DNA of 45,609 nucleotides, from assembly GCA_009694045.1 (NCBI GenBank), contig SHVY01000025.1:1-45609 (forward strand), given 5' to 3'. A model generated the notes under the pieces. It saw only the letters and a list, made by a program, of their open reading frames with translations. It did not search any database and was not told the DNA's origin. Positions 40,627-45,609 of this stretch are shown piece by piece (positions within the stretch are counted from its first letter, which is position 1; every line of letters begins with the position of its first letter). The stretch is from Alphaproteobacteria bacterium. GTDB lineage: Bacteria; Pseudomonadota; Alphaproteobacteria; SP197. A program made the translations under genes and the position numbers.

Positions 40627-42012
40627 CTACACCTCGTAGCGAAGCGTGGTCATCATGCCCGACAGCATGTGGTAGAGGTTGTGGCAATGCAGGGCCCACA
40701 GGCCCGGATTGTCGGCGTCGAACGCCACGGTCACGCTGCCGCCAACGGGCACCAGAACGGTGTCCCGGATGGCGCCCCGCAGGCGTTCACCGGCGATCGC
40801 GGTCACCTGGAAATGGTGGCCGTGCAGATGCATGGGATGCGCCATGCGGGTGGCGTTGCGGAACGTGAGCTCCACCCGCTCGCCTTCGCGCACCGAAAGC
40901 GGCTTCTCCATCAGGTGCGCGGCTCCGTTCAAGGTCCACACGTAGTCGGAACCGCCGCCGCCGAGATCGAGGGTCAGAACCCGGTCCGCCGCGCGCGGCG
41001 GCAGCGACGTCGCGGCGGATAGCCGGGCCTCGCCCGCGAGGTCGAGCGCTGAGGCATCGACGTCAGCGACGGATACCAAACGCCGAACGGCCGCCCCCGG
41101 CGTGGCGAGAACCAGGCCAGTCTGCTGGGTACCGCCTTCGCGCAGGGCGAGGATCGGCCAGGCTCCGGGGGTTCGAGGCAAGTGGATCACCAGATCGGCC
41201 CGCTGGGCGATGGCGATGGGAAACCGCGAACCCGCCAAGGGAGCGACCTCGTTCCCGTCCACGGCCACGAGGTCGCCCGACAGCTCGCCAAGATCGATCC
41301 AGAAGTTGGTGGCGGCCGCGCCGTTGATGATCCGCATGCGAACCCGTCCGCCCACCTCCACGGGCACGATCTCCGGATCGTCGAGGGTCCGGTCATTGGC
41401 CAGGAAGGCGTCGTGTTCCACGTCGTTCAGGGCACCGGCGCCATGGTGCGCGTGGGCCCCGCCGCCGGCCTGCAACTCCGCCAGGACCTCGTTCGGATCG
41501 CGGAACGTGAAATCGTGCAGCATGACGACGATCTGTTGTTCGTCACGCGCGGCCTCGCCGGGCGCCTCGACGATCAAGGGGGCCGCCATCAGCCACTGCT
41601 CCTGCAGCCCGACGTGCGAATGCATCCAATGCGTTCCGGGGCGGGCCGCGAAGTCGTAGCTGTAGCGGGCGCCGGGGGCGAGGACCGGTTGCGACAGGTC
41701 CGGCACGCCGTCCTGTTCGCTCGGCGGTGTCTGGCCGTGCCAATGGATCAGGCTGCCCTCGTCCAACCCGTTCTCCAGCACGACATGGAACCGGCTCCCC
41801 GCCGGCAGGCGATTCACCGCCTGGCCGTCGAGGCGTTGGATGGCGAACGACGGCGCGGCCCGACCCATCACCTCGATCGTGTTCCGGGCGAGGCGCAGAG
41901 TCACGTCATCGGCGCCTGCCCGCGGAACCACCCCGAACGCTCCCGCCAAGCCCAGGGGAGCCGCGCCGAGAACCGTGCGGCGGGTGCAGCCCAGGAGCCG
42001 TCGTCCGCTCAC
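40627..42012 (-). CDS. Tat-exported multicopper oxidase
   Basis: This is a 461-residue three-cupredoxin-domain oxidase. A twin-arginine signal, RRTVLGAAPLGLAGA, lies at 11-25. The four copper motifs are IHWHG (90-93), THWMHSH (127-133), HPMHLHGHHF and HCHNLYHMLSGMM near the end, so type 1 and trinuclear sites are complete. A small His-rich loop (GGAHAHHGAG) lies in the middle. It is of the CopA/CueO/laccase type, oxidising Cu(I) or organic compounds in the periplasm. The start is GTG 42012, overlapping the lipoprotein stop as GTGA; an ATG at 42045 would sit inside the previous gene. It is the last gene of the mla operon and converges on the Met-rich gene with four bases between stops. Confidence 0.9.
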   Translation of the reverse strand: MSGRRLLGCTRRTVLGAAPLGLAGAFGVVPRAGADDVTLRLARNTIEVMGRAAPSFAIQRLDGQAVNRLPAGSRFHVVLENGLDEGSLIHWHGQTPPSEQDGVPDLSQPVLAPGARYSYDFAARPGTHWMHSHVGLQEQWLMAAPLIVEAPGEAARDEQQIVVMLHDFTFRDPNEVLAELQAGGGAHAHHGAGALNDVEHDAFLANDRTLDDPEIVPVEVGGRVRMRIINGAAATNFWIDLGELSGDLVAVDGNEVAPLAGSRFPIAIAQRADLVIHLPRTPGAWPILALREGGTQQTGLVLATPGAAVRRLVSVADVDASALDLAGEARLSAATSLPPRAADRVLTLDLGGGGSDYVWTLNGAAHLMEKPLSVREGERVELTFRNATRMAHPMHLHGHHFQVTAIAGERLRGAIRDTVLVPVGGSVTVAFDADNPGLWALHCHNLYHMLSGMMTTLRYEV

Positions 42013-42638
42013 GGCGCACTCGCGTGCATGGTATCGAGCGCCCATTCGACGATGTCGCGCAGCACGCCGCCGAGGGCATCGTCGAATGCCGGGATGATGT
42101 CCGGCATGGAATCTCGATCGGCTCTGACCGTGCGTTCGGACGTCATGTTTCCGACGATGATGCGTTCGGGCATGCGCACCAGCTTGGCGTTGACGCGGAC
42201 GTGGGCCTCGGGTCCGCTGTCGTGGAAGTATTCGACCTGGAACTCGCGCAACTCGGTCACGAGAACGTAGTCGGCACGCAGGTTCACGGAGAGCCGGCCA
42301 ACCCCGATGATGTTTCCCGTGTTCTCGAACGACTCGATCAACAAGGTTTGCACCATGGAGGGCGCCCGGTCGATCCAGTTCGCCTTGGCGTAGTAGTCGA
42401 GCTTCACCGGGTTGTGCATCAGCGCGATGCGCCCGCTGTCCAGCCCGGCCGAGGCGATCGGCAAGTCGATCGCGATCTGCTGGCTCACCTTCGGCAGATC
42501 CTCGCGAAAGGTGTTCTTCGGGGTGAGGACGTACAGGTCCGGCCGCTCCGACGCCTTGGGCAAGAGCTCGGCCGCGCCGCAGCCGGCCAGAAGGGGGGTC
42601 GCGAAGAGCGCCGCGCGGAAAGCCTGGGCGATCGTCAT
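42009..42638 (-). CDS. ABC-transport auxiliary lipoprotein of the Mla/MCE system
   Basis: The 209-residue protein has a short signal ending in a lipobox, LLAGCGAA, so it is anchored by lipid. The body belongs to the ABC-type transport auxiliary lipoprotein (PqiC/DUF330-like) family, with a start DLYVLTPKNTF and a DYVLVTELREFQVEY strand pair. Such lipoproteins sit at the outer membrane end of MCE lipid transport systems. The mlaD stop and this ATG share an A (TGATG), with GTG 42641 as alternative start. Its TGA overlaps the GTG of the multicopper oxidase. Confidence 0.85.
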   Translation of the reverse strand: MTIAQAFRAALFATPLLAGCGAAELLPKASERPDLYVLTPKNTFREDLPKVSQQIAIDLPIASAGLDSGRIALMHNPVKLDYYAKANWIDRAPSMVQTLLIESFENTGNIIGVGRLSVNLRADYVLVTELREFQVEYFHDSGPEAHVRVNAKLVRMPERIIVGNMTSERTVRADRDSMPDIIPAFDDALGGVLRDIVEWALDTMHASAP

Positions 42639-43666
42639 CACTGGGCCTCGTAGCCTTGTTGCTGGCCGCCGAGCAGGAAGCGGGTCGGGTCGCGCTCCAC
42701 CTGGGCGGCGATCTGGGTGATGACCGCGACCATGGCCCGGGCCTCGCTCACGAACTGGGAGATCTCGTAGAGTCCGCTCTCGGAAAAGGCGCGCAGCGGT
42801 CCCCGGTTCTCGGCGACCAGGCCGTCAAGGTTGTCGGCGAGGGTGCTGGCGGCGTCCGCGGTCCGGGAGAATGCGTCCAAGGTTTCGCGCAAGTCGCCGG
42901 ATACGGCGGCGATCTGCTGGTCGGCGGTGCCGGCGACCAGCGTGAGCTGGGTGAGGGCGGCCTCGGTGCTGGTCGTCAGGCGGGCCGCCGCGCCGCGCAG
43001 ATCGGTCGCCAGGGCCTGGACTTCCTCGGCCGTTCCACGCAGCGCCGCCGCCGTCGCCCGGGCATCCTCGATCGTCGCTCCGATGTTGCCGCTTTCCGCC
43101 GCCAGGTTCGCGGTGATCTGTTGCACGTTGGCCAGGGTATCGCCGAACGCCTTCTGGTTCTCGTCGCTCAGCAGGACGGCGGTGCGCTCGATCAGACCCG
43201 AGAACCGCTCGACCAGCTCCGGTACCGTCTCGAACACCTGCTCGAGACCGGATCGGCGGGAGGGGATCATCGGATAGCGTTCACCCGTCCCCGCCACCAG
43301 AATGGGCGCCTCGTTGCTGCCGCCCGAGATCTGCACGAAGCTCAAGCCGGTGATGCCTTGGAGCTGGAGACTCGCGACCACGTCCTGGTGCAGCGGTGTC
43401 GCCTGGTCGATCTCGACCATCACCCGGACCCGCTCGACGTTGGCGGGGTCGATGCCGATATCGATCACGGTCCCGATCGGCACCCCCTTGTATTGGACCG
43501 CGCTGCCTTCCTTGAGTCCGGTGACCGATCCCTCGAAGAAAACGTCGTAGCGCGCGTAGGACGTCTCGACGTTGATCTTCGCGAGCCAGATTACGAATCC
43601 CGCCAAGGCCGCGACGGCGGCCATGACGAAGGCGCCGACGAGGACGTAGCTGGCCTTGGTTTCCAT
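42638..43666 (-). CDS. mlaD: MlaD/MCE-family substrate-binding protein
   Basis: This is a 342-residue inner-membrane-anchored periplasmic protein. It has one N-terminal helix (SYVLVGAFVMAAVAALAGFVIWLA), an MCE domain at about 35-115 (YDVFFEGSVTGLKEGSAVQYKGVPIG) and a long helical, probably coiled-coil region to about 320. MCE rings carry phospholipids between the membranes. The long helical tail makes it larger than E. coli MlaD (183) and closer to PqiB-like or plant TGD2 forms. GAGGGG precedes the ATG at 43666, eight bases after the mlaF stop. Confidence 0.92.
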   Translation of the reverse strand: METKASYVLVGAFVMAAVAALAGFVIWLAKINVETSYARYDVFFEGSVTGLKEGSAVQYKGVPIGTVIDIGIDPANVERVRVMVEIDQATPLHQDVVASLQLQGITGLSFVQISGGSNEAPILVAGTGERYPMIPSRRSGLEQVFETVPELVERFSGLIERTAVLLSDENQKAFGDTLANVQQITANLAAESGNIGATIEDARATAAALRGTAEEVQALATDLRGAAARLTTSTEAALTQLTLVAGTADQQIAAVSGDLRETLDAFSRTADAASTLADNLDGLVAENRGPLRAFSESGLYEISQFVSEARAMVAVITQIAAQVERDPTRFLLGGQQQGYEAQ

Positions 43667-43674
43667 GGTTCCCC

Positions 43675-44442
43675 TCAGGATGCGAGCGCGGCGCGCCCCC
43701 GCGGCCCGTGAAAGTACGCCTGCAACCACGGGTGGGGATTGGCGAGGTGATCCTGCAAGGTGCCGACGACGGTCTGCTTGTCGATCAGAACGGCGATACG
43801 GTCGCAGATCGCGTGCAGGCTGTCCAGATCATGGGTCACCATGAAGACCGTCAAGCCCAGGCTCTGCTGCAAGTTGCGGATCAAGGAATCGAAATCCGAC
43901 GCGCCTATGGGGTCGAGACCCGCCGTCGGCTCGTCGAGGAACACGATCTCCGGGTCCAGGGCCAGGGCGCGGGCGAGGCCTGCGCGCTTGCGCATGCCGC
44001 CGGACAGCTCCGAGGGGTACTTCGCCCCCGCATCCGACGGCAGGCCAACCAGGTTGATCTTAATCCGCGCGAGCTCCGCCCTCAGGCGGGGCTCGAGCTT
44101 GGTATGTTCGCGCATCGGCACCTGCACGTTTTCGGCGACGGTCAGCGAACTGAACAGGGCGCCATCCTGGAACAGGACCCCCCAATGGGTGCGGAGCGCC
44201 TGGGCCTCCGCGCGGTCAAGGGCGAAGGTGTCCCGACCCAGGACCTCGATGCGGCCGGCCGCCGGAGTGATCAGCCCGATGATGCAGCGCAACAGCACCG
44301 ACTTGCCCGTGCCCGATCCACCGACGATGCCCAAGACCTCGCCCCCCTCGACGTCCAGGTTCAGGCCGTCGTGGACCACCTGACGGCCGAACCGGGTCTT
44401 CAGGCCCCGCACGCGGATGATCGGTTCGCCCAAGGCCCTCAA
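43675..44442 (-). CDS. mlaF: MlaF-type ABC transporter ATP-binding protein
   Basis: The 255-residue ATPase has Walker A GGSGTGKS (about 41-48), a Q-loop in VLFQDGALFSSLTV, the signature LSGGM and Walker B IVFLDEPTAGLDP with THD as the H-loop. EPIIRVRGLKTRFG at the start is typical of MlaF. It powers phospholipid transport with MlaE. I place the start at TTG 44442, which overlaps the mlaE stop as TTGA; TTG 44433 is equally possible. Either way it is translated by coupling. Confidence 0.92.
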   Translation of the reverse strand: MRALGEPIIRVRGLKTRFGRQVVHDGLNLDVEGGEVLGIVGGSGTGKSVLLRCIIGLITPAAGRIEVLGRDTFALDRAEAQALRTHWGVLFQDGALFSSLTVAENVQVPMREHTKLEPRLRAELARIKINLVGLPSDAGAKYPSELSGGMRKRAGLARALALDPEIVFLDEPTAGLDPIGASDFDSLIRNLQQSLGLTVFMVTHDLDSLHAICDRIAVLIDKQTVVGTLQDHLANPHPWLQAYFHGPRGRAALAS

Positions 44443-45569
44443 ATCCCCAGGTAGGAGAACAGAATCGAGAACGCCGCGTCGGCGACGATCACCAGAAAGA
44501 TCGACTCGACCACGGACTGGGTGGTCAGCCGCCCGACGCTCTCGGCGCTGCCCTGCACCTTCAGGCCGCAATAGCAGCCCACCAGGGCGATGATGAAGGC
44601 GAACACCGGGGCCTTCACCACTCCCACCCAGAACGTCGTCGTGGTGATGGCATCGTTCAGCTGCCGCAGGAACTGGCCGAGCGAGATGTCGAGGGCGACG
44701 AAGGACATCAGGGCACCGCCGAGCAGACCAAGAACGTCGGCGAAGAACACGATGAATGGAAGGGTAAGCACCAGGGCCAGCATCCGCGGAAGAACGAGGA
44801 TCTCAATCGGATCGAGGCCCAGGGCCTCGATCGCGTCGACTTCCTGGTTCACCTTCATGGTGCCGATCTGGGCCGTAAAGGCGCTGCCCGAGCGGCCGGC
44901 GATGATGATTGAGGCGATCAGCACGCCGAGCTCGCGCAGGATCGAGACCCCGAGCAGGTTGACGGTGAACAGCTCGGCGCCGAACCGCCGCAATTGGTCG
45001 GCCCCCTGGTAGGCGAGGACGACCCCGATCAGGAACGACAGCAGCCCGACGATCGGCAACGCGTTGATCCCGACCTGCTCCATGTTGTTGACCAGGGACT
45101 TGCCGCGAAGCCTTCCCGGATGCAGCAGAGTCCTGAACCCCACCGCCGCCGTCAGTCCGAAGAAACCCAGTAGGTTGCGCCCCTCCTTGAACACGGTGGT
45201 CGAGGACTCGCCGACATGGGCGAGAAACCGCGTGATCGCGCTGGCGGCGGGCCGCCCCGTCGCCATCGGCTGATCGGCCTCCTCAACGCGCCCGAGCAGG
45301 CCGGCGACGGCCGGGTTCACGTTCACCACATCGACCATGACCCCGCGCTCGATGAAGTCCTTGCGGGTGCGGTGCAGCAGCCAGGCGCCGGCGCTGTCCA
45401 GAGTCTCGACGGCGGATAGGTCGAACGACGCACCGGGGCCCTTGGGTGGCACCAAGCCCCGCAATCGCGGGTCCAGGTCTGGAGCCGTGGCGATGGTCCA
45501 GCGACCGCCGGCGCGAAGGACCCAGCCTTCCGCCGTCTCGCCGGTACTGAACCAACCTGCCTCGACCAT
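44439..45569 (-). CDS. mlaE: MlaE-type permease with N-terminal STAS domain
   Basis: This 376-residue protein fuses an N-terminal STAS-like domain (about 1-100, SAVETLDSAGAWLLHR) to the MlaE permease (about 115-376). The permease part has NNMEQVGINALPIVGLLSFLIG, GRSGSAFTAQIGTMKVNQEVDA and a closing helix LVIVADAAFSILFSYLG. In E. coli the STAS part (MlaB) is a separate protein; fused forms are common in Alphaproteobacteria. It is the first visible gene of the mla operon. The start is ATG 45569; the frame stays open to the right edge, with another ATG at 45608, so a longer form cannot be excluded. Confidence 0.9.
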   Translation of the reverse strand: MVEAGWFSTGETAEGWVLRAGGRWTIATAPDLDPRLRGLVPPKGPGASFDLSAVETLDSAGAWLLHRTRKDFIERGVMVDVVNVNPAVAGLLGRVEEADQPMATGRPAASAITRFLAHVGESSTTVFKEGRNLLGFFGLTAAVGFRTLLHPGRLRGKSLVNNMEQVGINALPIVGLLSFLIGVVLAYQGADQLRRFGAELFTVNLLGVSILRELGVLIASIIIAGRSGSAFTAQIGTMKVNQEVDAIEALGLDPIEILVLPRMLALVLTLPFIVFFADVLGLLGGALMSFVALDISLGQFLRQLNDAITTTTFWVGVVKAPVFAFIIALVGCYCGLKVQGSAESVGRLTTQSVVESIFLVIVADAAFSILFSYLGI

Positions 45570-45609
45570 CCTGCACCAATCCTTGAGTCCAGCAGCGGCG
45601 GATACCATA

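Overview
The window is GC-rich (roughly two thirds G+C by eye), densely coded DNA, apparently chromosomal, from an alphaproteobacterium. Rhodospirillales-like is my inference, from the gene repertoire (adenylate cyclase/TolB/TPR fusion, MlaEFD with an auxiliary lipoprotein, MlrC-type peptidases, many SDRs) and from an intergenic repeat of the 'GTCATTGCGAGG...' type. I found about 40 protein genes, several repeats, no rRNA or tRNA genes and no recognisable helix-turn-helix regulator.

Layout. 0-0.4 kb: the end of an IS5-family element (transposase start running off the left edge) abutting the decapitated C-terminus of a TPR/cyclase-type protein. 0.4-9 kb: a catabolic cluster read in both directions, with a flavin/Fe-S oxidoreductase of the N-demethylase/dienoyl-CoA reductase type, an alpha/beta hydrolase, an acetamidase/formamidase, a cysteine amidase of the isochorismatase fold, an N-carbamoyl amino acid hydrolase, an SDR, a hydantoinase and a class II aldolase. 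9-13.2 kb: Kup potassium transporter, a GFA-type zinc protein, an EamA transporter and a PhyH-type dioxygenase. 13.2-19.4 kb: a minus-strand run of a DoeB/aspartoacylase-like deacylase, an amidase broken by five apparent single-base losses, and liuE-liuD-liuC of leucine/isovalerate breakdown without the carboxyltransferase beta subunit. 19.5-21.5 kb: a damaged L,D-transpeptidase gene divergent from a Tat-exported MepK-like (DUF882/M15) endopeptidase. 21.5-28.2 kb: an MlrC-type peptidase, an RTX calcium-binding protein with a poly-acidic insert, an APC permease and an adenylate cyclase/TolB/TPR protein. 28.2-28.55 kb: a gene-free stretch filled with nested inverted repeats.

29.4-36.4 kb holds the most interesting operon: a GSA-aminomutase-like aminotransferase, a 107-residue protein that I recognise as a small (alpha) subunit of N,N-dimethylformamidase type, the large (beta) subunit overlapping it by ATGA, three SDRs (two of them close paralogues) and a duplicated ferredoxin-fold protein. 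Facing it are a 2OG-Fe(II) oxygenase and a second MlrC-type peptidase. This looks like an undescribed pathway for an amide substrate, probably not DMF itself.

38.7-45.6 kb: a sugar-transfer-associated ATP-grasp protein, then a periplasmic protein with an extremely methionine-rich segment followed by four EF-hands. It is convergent with a Tat-exported multicopper oxidase that is the last gene of an overlapping mlaE-mlaF-mlaD-lipoprotein operon. Overall the window is dominated by hydrolysis of C-N bonds (seven amidase-like systems) plus envelope maintenance genes.
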